Part shown: piece after piece, positions 9,599 to 19,239 of the stretch
Position numbering within the stretch: the stretch's first letter is position 1
Layout of the letters: every line of letters starts with the position of its first letter
DNA from: Clostridiales bacterium
GTDB taxonomy: Bacteria > Bacillota > Clostridia > Caldicoprobacterales > Xylanivirgaceae
Length of the DNA: 63,585 nucleotides
Direction of reading: 5' to 3'
Assembly: GCA_012799205.1 (NCBI GenBank)
Contig: JAAZLT010000051.1
Span: 1 to 63,585, forward strand
Made by a program: the position numbers and the translations under genes
Notes under the pieces: model-generated
Seen by the model: only the letters and a program-made list of their open reading frames with translations
The model's database searches: none
Told to the model about the DNA's origin: nothing

Positions 9599-10561
9599 AT
9601 GCAATATCCTTATAGTGATCATTATATGCCACATTATGGAGGTTATCATGGACCACCACATGGCGGATCATATTGCCCGGTTGGTACTTTTCCTTATACA
9701 ATAAGATCAGGGGATACTTTCTATTTCTTGGCCCAAAGATTTGGCACAACAGTAGAGGCCATAATGCGAGCAAACCCTGGGGTCAATCCAAATAATTTAC
9801 AAATAGGTCAGGTAGTTTGTATACCAACTGGTGCACCAGGTCCATCCCAATGCCCACATGGTACTTTCCCTTATACAATAAGATCAGGGGATACATTCTA
9901 TCTACTGGCTCAAAGATTTGGTACAACAGTAGAGGCTATAATGCGGGCAAACCCTGGGGTCAATCCAAATAATTTACAAATAGGTCAGGTAGTTTGTATA
10001 CCAACTGGTGCACCGGCACCGTCTAAATGTCCACCGGGTACTTTCCCTTATACAATAAGATCAGGGGATACCTTTTATTTGCTAGCCCAAAGATTTGGTA
10101 CAACAGTGGAGGCCATAATGCGGGCAAATCCAGGGGTTAACCCCAACAACTTGCAGATAGGGCAAGTGATCTGTATTCCATCTGGTCCGTCTCCAGGACC
10201 ATCTCCAGGTCCATCTAAATGTCCAGCTGGTACCTTCCCCTATACTATAAAATCCGGAGACACATTTTATGTATTGGCTCAAAGGTTCAACACAACTGTT
10301 GAGGCAATCATGAGAGCAAATCCGGGAGTGGATCCAAATAACCTACAGATAGGTCAGGTAGTTTGTATCCCTAGAGGCGGGACCCCAGGTCCATCATGTC
10401 CTCCGGGAAGTGTTATGTACACCATAAAGTCAGGAGACACGTTTTATAAATTAGCTAAAAGATTTGGAACTACAGTTGAAGCTATAACCAAGGCTAACCC
10501 AGGAGTAGATCCAAATAATCTCCAGATAGGTCAACGTATATGTATTCCACTGGGGAAATAG
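9599..10561 (+). CDS. Protein with five tandem LysM domains (spore/cell-envelope type)
   Basis: Five (F/V)xYTI(R/K)SGDTFYxLAxRFxTTVEAIxxANPGVxPNNLQIGQxxCIP units; ATG at 9599 preceded by GGAGGT. The track start GTG 9578 overlaps the RBS. Confidence 0.93.
   Translation: MQYPYSDHYMPHYGGYHGPPHGGSYCPVGTFPYTIRSGDTFYFLAQRFGTTVEAIMRANPGVNPNNLQIGQVVCIPTGAPGPSQCPHGTFPYTIRSGDTFYLLAQRFGTTVEAIMRANPGVNPNNLQIGQVVCIPTGAPAPSKCPPGTFPYTIRSGDTFYLLAQRFGTTVEAIMRANPGVNPNNLQIGQVICIPSGPSPGPSPGPSKCPAGTFPYTIKSGDTFYVLAQRFNTTVEAIMRANPGVDPNNLQIGQVVCIPRGGTPGPSCPPGSVMYTIKSGDTFYKLAKRFGTTVEAITKANPGVDPNNLQIGQRICIPLGK
9683..10556 (+). repeat. Five tandem ~177-bp (59-aa) LysM-encoding repeats
   Basis: Unit starts near 9683, 9860, 10037, 10229, 10406 (spacing 177, 177, 192, 177); units 1-3 nearly identical in DNA. 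Confidence 0.9.
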
Positions 10562-10613
10562 GTTTTATATAGGTGTTGAAAACAAGTATATATGATGTTA
10601 CAATTAAACTAGT

Positions 10614-10641
10614 CATAGCCCCTTCAGTAGAAGGGGCTATG
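10614..10641 (+). promoter_or_regulatory. Perfect 11-bp hairpin upstream of mgtE
   Basis: CATAGCCCCTT-cagtag-AAGGGGCTATG, no T-run. Confidence 0.7.
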
Positions 10642-10680
10642 GAACTGTTACATCTATAGGTAAATAGGGAGGGATATAAT

Positions 10681-12018
10681 ATGGACTTCACAATTTTAAA
10701 AGAGATGTTAGATCGCCGCCAATTTACACGCTTGACTCATATATTAAAGACTATGCGCGGTGTAGATATAGCAGATTTTCTGGAAGAGTTAGATCATAAA
10801 GCAGCCCTATTGGTCTTTAGACTTTTACCTAAAGACCTTGCGGTAGATGTATTTTCTAATCTGTCAACTCAACACCAATCAGAGTTTTCCATGATTGTAG
10901 ATGAAAGGGAGCTTGCAAACATTGTAGAAGAATTGTTTTTTGACGATAGAATTGATTACATAGAGGAGATGCCGGCATATGTTGTAAAGAGAATACTTAA
11001 AAATTCTAGCGAGATGGAACGACGGCTCATAAATCAATTTCTAAACTATCCTGAAGACTCTGCTGGTAGTATAATGACTATCGAATTTGTAGACTTTAAA
11101 AAACATATTAGTGTTAGAGAAGCTTTGCGGCGCATAAGAAATACTGCACAACAAAAGGAAACCATATATACATGTTATGTAATAGACGATGAGAGGCGCC
11201 TCGAGGGTATTGTTACATTAAAAGATCTAGTGCTTGCCAATCCGGATGACAAGATACAGGCTATAATGGAAACTCAGATCATATATGTCAATACATATGA
11301 TGATCAAGAGAATATAGCTGATGTATTTAAGAGATATGGTTTTTTGGCTCTACCTGTGGTAGATCAAGAACGGCGTCTAGTGGGTATAATAACTGTAGAT
11401 GATATAGTAGATGTAATAGAGCTGGAAAACACAGAAGACTTTCACAGGATGGGGGCAATACAACCCTTTAGAGAAAGCTATCTGCACACTAGTGTAACCC
11501 AACTAGCTAAAAACAGAATTTTATGGCTTATGTTCCTTATGATATCTGCTACGATTAGTGGAGGTATTATAAGAAATTATGAATCGGCCCTAGAAAAGAT
11601 AGTGGCTTTAACTGTGTTTTTACCCATGCTAATGGATACAGGGGGTAATGCAGGTTCTCAATCATCTACTTTAGTGATAAGGAGTATTGCCTTAGGTGAA
11701 ATTACGGTCCGTGATACATTGAAAGTTATATGGAAAGAGTTAAAAGTGAGCTTTCTTGTTGGACTACCCCTTGCTATAGTAAATCTGCTTAAGATATACT
11801 ACATAGACGGATATGGGATGCTTCTAGCATTAACGGTATCAACTACATTATTGGTAACTGTTGTATTTGCCAAGATTGTAGGCGGAATTTTGCCCATGAT
11901 TGCCCAAAGATTTAGGATAGATCCGGCTATAATGGCAAGTCCGCTTATAACAACCATAGTAGATGCTATATCTTTAATATTTTATTTCAGGTTTGCTGTT
12001 TGGATTATGGGTATTTAA
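10681..12018 (+). CDS. mgtE: Magnesium transporter MgtE
   Basis: MgtE N domain, paired CBS domains, C-terminal membrane domain with LPMLMDTGGNAGSQSSTLVIR. Confidence 0.95.
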   Translation: MDFTILKEMLDRRQFTRLTHILKTMRGVDIADFLEELDHKAALLVFRLLPKDLAVDVFSNLSTQHQSEFSMIVDERELANIVEELFFDDRIDYIEEMPAYVVKRILKNSSEMERRLINQFLNYPEDSAGSIMTIEFVDFKKHISVREALRRIRNTAQQKETIYTCYVIDDERRLEGIVTLKDLVLANPDDKIQAIMETQIIYVNTYDDQENIADVFKRYGFLALPVVDQERRLVGIITVDDIVDVIELENTEDFHRMGAIQPFRESYLHTSVTQLAKNRILWLMFLMISATISGGIIRNYESALEKIVALTVFLPMLMDTGGNAGSQSSTLVIRSIALGEITVRDTLKVIWKELKVSFLVGLPLAIVNLLKIYYIDGYGMLLALTVSTTLLVTVVFAKIVGGILPMIAQRFRIDPAIMASPLITTIVDAISLIFYFRFAVWIMGI

Positions 12019-12034
12019 AACATATATATATACC

Positions 12035-12069
12035 AAAGGGGTGGCTGAATAATGGCCACCCCTTTGTTT
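12035..12069. terminator. Bidirectional terminator between convergent mgtE and degV
   Basis: AAAGGGGTGGC...GCCACCCCTTT with T-rich flanks. Confidence 0.85.
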
Positions 12070-12088
12070 ATAAATTTTTAATAAAATA

Positions 12089-12964
12089 TTAGTCCAAAAA
12101 CCGCCTTTGGGCTAGAAAAAACAATGCAAGGGTATCTGGGCCAGCATGGCTCCCTATGGTGGGTCCTATATTACCGATTATAATATCTTTTACATTAAAT
12201 TTCCTTTTAATTCTGTCTGCCAATAGATTAGCATCCTCTGGAGAATCAGCGTGGCTGATTGCAACGACCTGCTCCTGAGGATTTATAGCATATTCCTCAA
12301 ATTTATCTATGAGCATGCGAATGGCCCTTTTTCTTCCCTTTGTCTTATGGATCGGAATGAGGCTTCCTGAATCGTCAATACCAAGAACCGGCTTTATATC
12401 TACAATATTGGCTACAAATGCAGCAGCACCGGAGATCCTACCACCCCTTCTCAGATGATTTATGTCGGATACTGTGAACCAATGATTGAGTCTTAGCTTA
12501 TTTTCTTCAAGCCAAGTCACAATCTCTTCTTTAGATGAACCACCCTCCAACATTTCAAGTGCGTAATGTACAAGCAATCCTTGGCCTAGAGAGGCTGCCC
12601 TAGTATCCACTATGGTAAGATCTGCATCAGGGTAATTTTCTAGAATCATATGTCTTGCCATGATGGCATTGTTGACACTACCGGTTAAAGCAGATGAGAA
12701 GGAGATGAATATTACGGCCTTTCCTTCTTTTATATAGCTTTCAAAACCATCATAGAATATTTGAGAATTTATCTGCGAGGTAGTGGGCATAGCGCCTTCT
12801 CTAATTAAATCATAAAACTCTTTGTGACTTATAGTCTGACCGAGATCGTCTATAAATTCCGTGCCCTGATTGTTATAGGTATAGTTTATTATAGGTAAGT
12901 TATGTTCTTTTATATAGCTAAGGGGCAGATCACTACACGAGTCGGTTATTATGACAATATCCAC
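12089..12964 (-). CDS. DegV family protein (second copy)
   Basis: MDIVIITDSCSDLPLSYIKEHNL...SFSSALTGSVNNA. Confidence 0.92.
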   Translation of the reverse strand: MDIVIITDSCSDLPLSYIKEHNLPIINYTYNNQGTEFIDDLGQTISHKEFYDLIREGAMPTTSQINSQIFYDGFESYIKEGKAVIFISFSSALTGSVNNAIMARHMILENYPDADLTIVDTRAASLGQGLLVHYALEMLEGGSSKEEIVTWLEENKLRLNHWFTVSDINHLRRGGRISGAAAFVANIVDIKPVLGIDDSGSLIPIHKTKGRKRAIRMLIDKFEEYAINPQEQVVAISHADSPEDANLLADRIKRKFNVKDIIIGNIGPTIGSHAGPDTLALFFLAQRRFLD

Positions 12965-13007
12965 AAATAAAACCTCCTTATAAAGATTTTGGTTGTATTA
13001 CTTTACC

Positions 13008-14264
13008 CTAGGTTAAGGTAAAATTTCTTAAAAGGTCATCGAGGGTGTCCCGACGCCTAATTAGACTTGTTTGTCCGCCATTTTCGATCAATACCTCCGC
13101 AGGTCTTAGCCTATTATTATAATTAGATGCCATGGAATAACCATAGGCACCAGCATCTATTATACCTATTATATCACCTAATTTAATATTTGGCAGCTCT
13201 ATATCTTTAGATATAATATCGCCACTTTCGCAGATATTGCCTACTATGGTTACCTTTTTATCATTCTTGCCAGAGGGCAAGAGATTGCCATCTCGGTATA
13301 CCTCAATATCGTGATGTGCATCATATAAAACGGGTCTCATAATTGTGTTAAAACCTATGTCTGTGCCTATATAGGTAATACCACCATTTTCTTTTATAGA
13401 ATGCACAGTACCTAATAATATTCCTGATTCAGCCACTATATACCTTCCAGGCTCTATCTTAAACAATATATCTTGTCCATAATCTCTAGCCCAACTAGTT
13501 ATAATAGATGTAAGTCTTGTACCTAACTGTTTTAAATCTAAGGGATTTTCCCCTGATTGTTTCCTATAGGGGATACCAAAACCTCCACCGAAATCTATAA
13601 ACTGTAGGTTTTTAAAACCCCTTGCGATATCTAAAAGATTCTTCACACTCTCAATGAAAGGGGTACTATCTAAAAAGAGGGATCCTATATGCTGGTTTAA
13701 CCCCACAAGATTTAAATTATATTTAGATATTATATCTTTGGCTATTTCTACATCTTCCAGATTGATACCAAATTTAGTATCCAATCCGGCGGTTATTACT
13801 TTTTTGTGATGGCCTATACCTATACCGGGATTTAGTCTAAGGGCTACACTACCACCAGAATTTATCTGTCCAAATGTTTCAAGCTGAGATAGGGAATCGG
13901 CACTCATTAAAATGCCCCGATCTATGGCATAGCTCATCTCCTCCTTGGACACATTATTTGGTATAAAAAAGATTTCTTCCGGCCTAAATCCAGCAGATTC
14001 TAGGACATAAATTTCTCCAGGAGACATGGCATCTGCGTATAATCCTTCTTCTTTTATAATTTGAAGCAGTTTAACATTGGAGTTAGCCTTAGTGGAGAAA
14101 CTAGGGATAAATTTCGGATATGATACAAGAGACAGCATATCTTGACATCTTCGCCTTAGTATCTGTTCGTTGTAGACATATAAGGGACTGCCATATGTAT
14201 CTAATAGCTTCTTAGGCGAATTTTCACCGAAGAAATTATTTTCTATTGTAAAATATTTTATCAT
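13008..14264 (-). CDS. lysA: Diaminopimelate decarboxylase
   Basis: PLP-enzyme motifs SFSTKANSNVKLL, GGGFGIPY, GNICESGDII, DAGAYGYSMASNYN. Confidence 0.95.
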   Translation of the reverse strand: MIKYFTIENNFFGENSPKKLLDTYGSPLYVYNEQILRRRCQDMLSLVSYPKFIPSFSTKANSNVKLLQIIKEEGLYADAMSPGEIYVLESAGFRPEEIFFIPNNVSKEEMSYAIDRGILMSADSLSQLETFGQINSGGSVALRLNPGIGIGHHKKVITAGLDTKFGINLEDVEIAKDIISKYNLNLVGLNQHIGSLFLDSTPFIESVKNLLDIARGFKNLQFIDFGGGFGIPYRKQSGENPLDLKQLGTRLTSIITSWARDYGQDILFKIEPGRYIVAESGILLGTVHSIKENGGITYIGTDIGFNTIMRPVLYDAHHDIEVYRDGNLLPSGKNDKKVTIVGNICESGDIISKDIELPNIKLGDIIGIIDAGAYGYSMASNYNNRLRPAEVLIENGGQTSLIRRRDTLDDLLRNFTLT

Positions 14265-14379
14265 GTTATAAGTCCTCCATTTGTGATACTTACATTACTG
14301 AGCTTAAATATATATAAAAAGAAGTGTCTTGTCAATTTTTATGTTATAATGAGTTTAAAATGAAATTTGAGGTGAAGTA

Positions 14380-15612
14380 GTGAGATCAGGCAAAAAAATA
14401 GCAGTTATCGGTGGTGGAGCAGCAGGGATGATGGCAGCAGCCACTGCAGCTAATCGCGGACTTGAAGTATATTTGATCGAAAAGAACAGAAGACTTGGCC
14501 AAAAGGTACTTATAACCGGTAAGGGAAGATGTAATATTACAAATGGAACTGATATACAGGGTTTTGTAGACAATGTGCCAGTGAATGGAAGATTTTTATA
14601 CAGTGCCTTTAATGCATTTTCTAACTGGGATACTGTGGCCATGCTGGAGGATTTCGGTGTGCCTATAAAGATAGAGCGCGGAAATAGGATATTTCCTAAA
14701 TCGGATAGAGCTAAAGATGTGGTGTATGCAATGACAGAGAGGCTTAAAAGAAGCGGCGCACATATAGTGCAAGATGAAGCTAAGGCTGTAGTATCCAAAG
14801 ATGGATGTGTGTCCTATGTTGAACTGCAAAACAACGGGAAACTATATGTAGATAGTATAATAGTAGCTACCGGTGGGCTATCCTACCCAAAAACAGGAAG
14901 CACTGGGGATGGCTATAGGTTTGCCAGAGAAAATGGGCACACTATAGTAAAGCCGGAGCCGGCGTTAATACCCTTAGAGATATATGAAAATTGGCCAAAG
15001 GAGCTTCAAGGGCTTACTTTAAAAAATATAAAAATTAAAGTATTGGATAATAAAGAAAAGTCTGTATATGAGGATTTTGGTGAGATGCTATTTACCCATT
15101 TTGGAGTATCAGGGCCAGTTATTTTATCTGCCAGTTCCTATATAAAAAAGCCCCAGGAAAATAGATATAAGCTTAGGATAGATCTAAAGCCAGCTCTTTC
15201 AATTGAGACATTAGACAATCGTGTACAAAGAGACTTTGGCAAATATTCTAGGAAGATATTTTCAAATGCACTAGATGATCTTTTGCCTAGGGCGATGATT
15301 CCTATAATAATAAATCTATCTCAAATATCTCCGGTTAAGGAGGTAAATCAGATAACAAGAGAGGAACGGCTAAGAATTGTACACCTTCTCAAAGCTCTTG
15401 AACTATCTATAAAGTCATTTAGGCCCATAAAAGAGGCTATTGTGACAGCAGGTGGAGTTAGTACAGATGAGATAGATCCAAAGACTATGGAGTCAAGGCT
15501 TATAAATGGTCTTTATTTTGCAGGGGAGCTAATAGATGTAAATGGTTATACCGGTGGGTTTAATCTTCAGATAGCTTTTTCTACAGGATATTTGGCGGGC
15601 AGTAGCTGTTAG
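14380..15612 (+). CDS. NAD(P)/FAD-dependent oxidoreductase (HI0933/BaiN-like flavoprotein)
   Basis: GGGAAGMMAA Rossmann motif, GKGRCNITN, C-terminal GGFNLQIAFSTGYLAG; GTG start. Confidence 0.9.
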   Translation: MRSGKKIAVIGGGAAGMMAAATAANRGLEVYLIEKNRRLGQKVLITGKGRCNITNGTDIQGFVDNVPVNGRFLYSAFNAFSNWDTVAMLEDFGVPIKIERGNRIFPKSDRAKDVVYAMTERLKRSGAHIVQDEAKAVVSKDGCVSYVELQNNGKLYVDSIIVATGGLSYPKTGSTGDGYRFARENGHTIVKPEPALIPLEIYENWPKELQGLTLKNIKIKVLDNKEKSVYEDFGEMLFTHFGVSGPVILSASSYIKKPQENRYKLRIDLKPALSIETLDNRVQRDFGKYSRKIFSNALDDLLPRAMIPIIINLSQISPVKEVNQITREERLRIVHLLKALELSIKSFRPIKEAIVTAGGVSTDEIDPKTMESRLINGLYFAGELIDVNGYTGGFNLQIAFSTGYLAGSSC

Positions 15613-15629
15613 ATTTTTTTGGGGGGATT

Positions 15630-16682
15630 TTGATGAGCTATACAAAAATATTTGATGATATAAGAAAAAAGGTATTCTATAATGTATATATCCTAAGTGG
15701 GCAGGAAGAGTATGTCAAAAAAGAGGCTACTGAAAAATTAATAGATGCCCTAGTATCAACTGAGTTTAAGGATATGAACTATCAAAGCCTAGATGGCAGT
15801 GAAGTGGGGATAGATAGGATTATAAATGCCTGTGAGACGTTGCCTTTTATGGCAGAGAGAAGAGTTATAGTAGTTAAAGATAGCATATTATTTACTAAGG
15901 CAAAGACGGGTGAAAATTCCAACTCTAGTTATGATATAAAGCGCATGGTGGAATATATAAAAGATATCCCAAAGACATCTCATCTTATATTTTATTTAAG
16001 AGATAGCGTAGATAAGAGACTCAGTCTTTATAGAGCGATAAAAAAGTATGGAAGTGTGATAGATTTTAATAGCTTAGATGAATATGATTTAAAGCGATGG
16101 ATAAGAAAGGAACTAAAGCTTGAGGGAAAAACAATTACAGAGCCTGCACTAGAGGAGTTTATAGGCCTCTCTGGGAAGGGTCTGGGACATATAAAAAATG
16201 AAATTGAAAAACTCGTATCCTTCGCAAATAACACTGATGTGATCGAGGATGACCATATCTTAGCCATAGCAATTCCCACGCTAGAACACTCCATATTTCA
16301 ATTGGTGGAGGCCATAGGCAATAAGGCTACCAGTGTTGCATTAGAAGTTTTACATGAGATGTTAGATAGGGGAGAGGTGTTTTATTCCATCCTTCCTATG
16401 ATAGGGAGACAGATAAGGCTTATACTTTTTTGCAAAGTATATAATAAAAAGGGCTATACAAACAGTCAAATAGCTAAGACACTAAAAATTCATCCATATG
16501 GTGTAGGCAAATATATTGCCCAAGGCAGAAACTTTACCGAAGCAGAGCTTAAACAAGCACTTTCCGACTGCCTTACATTAGACTATTCCATAAAACAGGG
16601 TAAGATGGATGCAAGAGTAGGCCTTGAAATGCTTATTATGTCCATGTGCACATTAAAAAAAGCTTCCTATAGGAAGCTTTAG
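15630..16682 (+). CDS. holA: DNA polymerase III subunit delta
   Basis: VYILSGQEEYVKKE start, HolA-like architecture, located next to rpsT as usual in Firmicutes. Confidence 0.92.
   Translation: MMSYTKIFDDIRKKVFYNVYILSGQEEYVKKEATEKLIDALVSTEFKDMNYQSLDGSEVGIDRIINACETLPFMAERRVIVVKDSILFTKAKTGENSNSSYDIKRMVEYIKDIPKTSHLIFYLRDSVDKRLSLYRAIKKYGSVIDFNSLDEYDLKRWIRKELKLEGKTITEPALEEFIGLSGKGLGHIKNEIEKLVSFANNTDVIEDDHILAIAIPTLEHSIFQLVEAIGNKATSVALEVLHEMLDRGEVFYSILPMIGRQIRLILFCKVYNKKGYTNSQIAKTLKIHPYGVGKYIAQGRNFTEAELKQALSDCLTLDYSIKQGKMDARVGLEMLIMSMCTLKKASYRKL
16659..16680 (-). terminator. Terminator of rpsT embedded in the holA 3' coding end
   Basis: Perfect 22-nt palindrome AAAGCTTCCTATAGGAAGCTTT; on the - strand followed by T-run (A-run at 16655-16661 on +). 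Confidence 0.8.
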
Positions 16683-16954
16683 TTTGCAGATTTTTCAAGA
16701 TTATTCAATGCTATGGAAAGCTTAGACTTTCTTCTATTTGCATAGTTTTTATGGATTACACCTTTGGCTGTAGCCATATCAATTTGCTTTACCACTTCGG
16801 GATATAACTCCCTGGCTATGCTTAAATCTCCGGATTCTATTGCACTTTCAAACCTCTTCATATAGGTCCTGACCTTTGATTTGACCTTTCTGTTTCTAAG
16901 AGTTTTGGTTTGGGATACTCTCATTCGTTTTTCAGCAGATTTTATATTTGGCAA
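16679..16954 (-). CDS. rpsT: 30S ribosomal protein S20
   Basis: LPNIKSAEKRMRVSQTKTLRNRKVKSKVRT; TTG start at 16954 behind GAGGAGG. Confidence 0.94.
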   Translation of the reverse strand: MPNIKSAEKRMRVSQTKTLRNRKVKSKVRTYMKRFESAIESGDLSIARELYPEVVKQIDMATAKGVIHKNYANRRKSKLSIALNNLEKSAN

Positions 16955-17085
16955 ACTCTTCACCTCCTCTAAACAATAGGCAAATGTCATTTTATCATGA
17001 ATAAATATAAATAACAAGGAAAATTTGTATAAAAGTCAGTGCCTGGGCCTATGCTATAAGTGATAAAAATGAAAGGAGCGATTAT

Positions 17086-18036
17086 ATGAGAAATATTCGC
17101 ACAGATTTGGCAGTAGAGGCACGGGAGATCTCTAGTATAGATGGCAAAGATATCCCAGGTGTAAAGGTCTCTAGTGAAGAGATAGAGGGCATTGATATAA
17201 ATAGGGTACATGTATTATCTCAGCTAGGGGAGCGAAACATTGGAAAACCTACAGGAAAATATATTACTCTAGAGTCCACATATATAAAAGAAAGAGACCC
17301 TGTATTTGAGGAGAAATTAAGTAAGCAGTTGGCAGAAGAGATAAGAGGCCTTGTAGACATACAGGATAGGACAAAAGTTTTGATAGTAGGTCTTGGGAAC
17401 TGGAACATTACGCCAGACTCCTTAGGACCTAAGGTTGTGCAAAGAACTATGGTAACCCGTCATCTACTAGAACTTATACCAGATAAGGTGGATGAGAGAG
17501 TTAGATCTGTAAGTGCCATATCTCCAGGGGTATTGGGAATTACAGGTATTGAGACAGGGGAGATAATAAGGGGGGTTGTAGAAAAGACCAGACCAGATAT
17601 TATAATAGCCGTAGATGCACTGGCCTCTAGGCATACAAACAGAATAGGAGTGACTATACAACTGGCGGACTCTGGGATCAATCCAGGTTCTGGTATAGGT
17701 AACAAACGAATGGGACTTAGCAAAGAGACGTTGGGCGTAACTACTGTGGCCATAGGTGTTCCCACTGTGGTATATGCCTATACAATAGGAAAAGATATTC
17801 TAAGGCTACTTTCGGAGAAGGGAAGGAGCGTAGGATCTGGGATGGATTATATGAATGAGGAGGGTCTAGAGAGTATGCTCAGACAGGTATTATCTGATAA
17901 TATGGGGGATTTAGTGGTGACTCCAAAAGATATAGATATTATGATAGATAATATTGCAGGTATAATATCTGATGGCATCAATTTAGCTCTTCATGATAAT
18001 ATCACTATAGATGAGGTTCGTACATTTCTACACTAA
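17086..18036 (+). CDS. gpr: GPR endopeptidase (germination protease)
   Basis: MRNIRTDLAVEAREI, GLGNWNITPDSLGPKVV, SAISPGVLGITGIETGEII. Confidence 0.96.
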   Translation: MRNIRTDLAVEAREISSIDGKDIPGVKVSSEEIEGIDINRVHVLSQLGERNIGKPTGKYITLESTYIKERDPVFEEKLSKQLAEEIRGLVDIQDRTKVLIVGLGNWNITPDSLGPKVVQRTMVTRHLLELIPDKVDERVRSVSAISPGVLGITGIETGEIIRGVVEKTRPDIIIAVDALASRHTNRIGVTIQLADSGINPGSGIGNKRMGLSKETLGVTTVAIGVPTVVYAYTIGKDILRLLSEKGRSVGSGMDYMNEEGLESMLRQVLSDNMGDLVVTPKDIDIMIDNIAGIISDGINLALHDNITIDEVRTFLH

Positions 18037-18045
18037 AACTTTATA

Positions 18046-18109
18046 TACTACCTATTAGAGAATTAAAAGCATATTAGATATATATATCGAATATTCTAAT
18101 AGAGTAGTA
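18046..18109 (+). promoter_or_regulatory. Imperfect inverted repeat upstream of spoIIP
   Basis: TACTACCTATTAGA ... TTCTAATAGAGTAGTA arms around a ~35-nt AT-rich centre containing CATATTA. Confidence 0.55.
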
Positions 18110-18126
18110 CTTATGGAGTTGATAGT

Positions 18127-19233
18127 GTGAGAAGAACAAGTGGATTTAAGATATTCAAAACTTTATACTATATAATGGTCACCTCTTTATTTGCTGGAGT
18201 ATCTTTTTTAGCATTTAGATTGGTAAGTCATGAACCGGTAGATATAGCGAGCATTATAATGACAGTAAAAGATAGGGAAGTGCCTTTGAAGACTGAAATA
18301 AATATAGCAGCCCCGGAGAGATTCTTTGTCTATCAGATGCCGTTTATGAGGGGGTTTAATAAAGCTATGTCTAGAGGTGATGCAGTAGATAGGAATGTAT
18401 CTACCAAGGGGGAGGCACAAGAAGGTATGGGGGATATAGAAGTAGTGAACCGACAAGAGCAAGATACTCTAGAGGGGATAGAGCCTATACTAGAGGCGGA
18501 TCCTGAAATTCCAGAGGATATAAAGATAATAATAGAAAAAATAGAGGATGATTTAGATCCGATAGAGTTATCTGGCACAGATCCTCAGATTCTGATATAT
18601 CATTCCCATTCAAGAGAGGCTTATATGCAAGAGCCTGGTAGAGAATATGTAGAGGTGATGAGCGAGCCCTTTAGATCTGATGACTTGAATAGTACAGTTA
18701 TTAGCGTGGGAAGTGCGCTTGCCCATAGCTTACAAGAGCTTGGAATACCGGTGCTACATGATAGGACCGAACATGAGCAGGGGAATTATAATGGCTCCTA
18801 TGTAAAGTCACTTGAGACTTTAAAGCGGCGCATGGCTGAATATGATTCTCTTAAAATATTCTTGGATGTTCATAGGAATGCATATAAAAAGGGAACCAAG
18901 ACTCCGGATCAGGAAGTAGTGATAGTAGATGGAAAGCGTGTGGCTAAGATGTCAATTGTCATAGGCACGGGGAAGGGTCAACTAGGGGGTTTTAAAGAAA
19001 AGCCAAACTGGAAGGAAAACTATAAGCTGGCCCAAAAACTTACAGATAAATTAAATGAGATATGTCCAGGTATTGCAAAACCAATACTTGTTAAGAATAG
19101 TAGATATAATCAGCATGTATCTGAAAATGCTATACTTCTAGAGGTGGGAAGCAATATGACTACGCTAACGGAAGCAGAGCGGACAGCAGAATATATTGCA
19201 AAGGCTTTAAAAGAGATCACTATAAATGATTAA
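18127..19233 (+). CDS. spoIIP: Stage II sporulation protein P
   Basis: ILIYHSHSREAY, IFLDVHRNAY, ENAILLEVGSNMTT motifs; follows gpr. Confidence 0.95.
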   Translation: MRRTSGFKIFKTLYYIMVTSLFAGVSFLAFRLVSHEPVDIASIIMTVKDREVPLKTEINIAAPERFFVYQMPFMRGFNKAMSRGDAVDRNVSTKGEAQEGMGDIEVVNRQEQDTLEGIEPILEADPEIPEDIKIIIEKIEDDLDPIELSGTDPQILIYHSHSREAYMQEPGREYVEVMSEPFRSDDLNSTVISVGSALAHSLQELGIPVLHDRTEHEQGNYNGSYVKSLETLKRRMAEYDSLKIFLDVHRNAYKKGTKTPDQEVVIVDGKRVAKMSIVIGTGKGQLGGFKEKPNWKENYKLAQKLTDKLNEICPGIAKPILVKNSRYNQHVSENAILLEVGSNMTTLTEAERTAEYIAKALKEITIND

Positions 19234-19239
19234 TACATT

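Noticed and set aside
9683-10556. Regular repeats as a possible CRISPR-like array
   Set aside because: The repeats are in-frame LysM coding units of 177 bp, not short repeats with unique spacers; no cas genes
395-12964. Two degV genes as a possible duplication unit
   Set aside because: The two proteins are clearly divergent and on opposite strands; multiple DegV paralogs are common in Firmicutes
14265-14379. Possible lysine riboswitch upstream of lysA
   Set aside because: The 115-nt divergent intergenic region is too short and shows none of the L-box conserved segments
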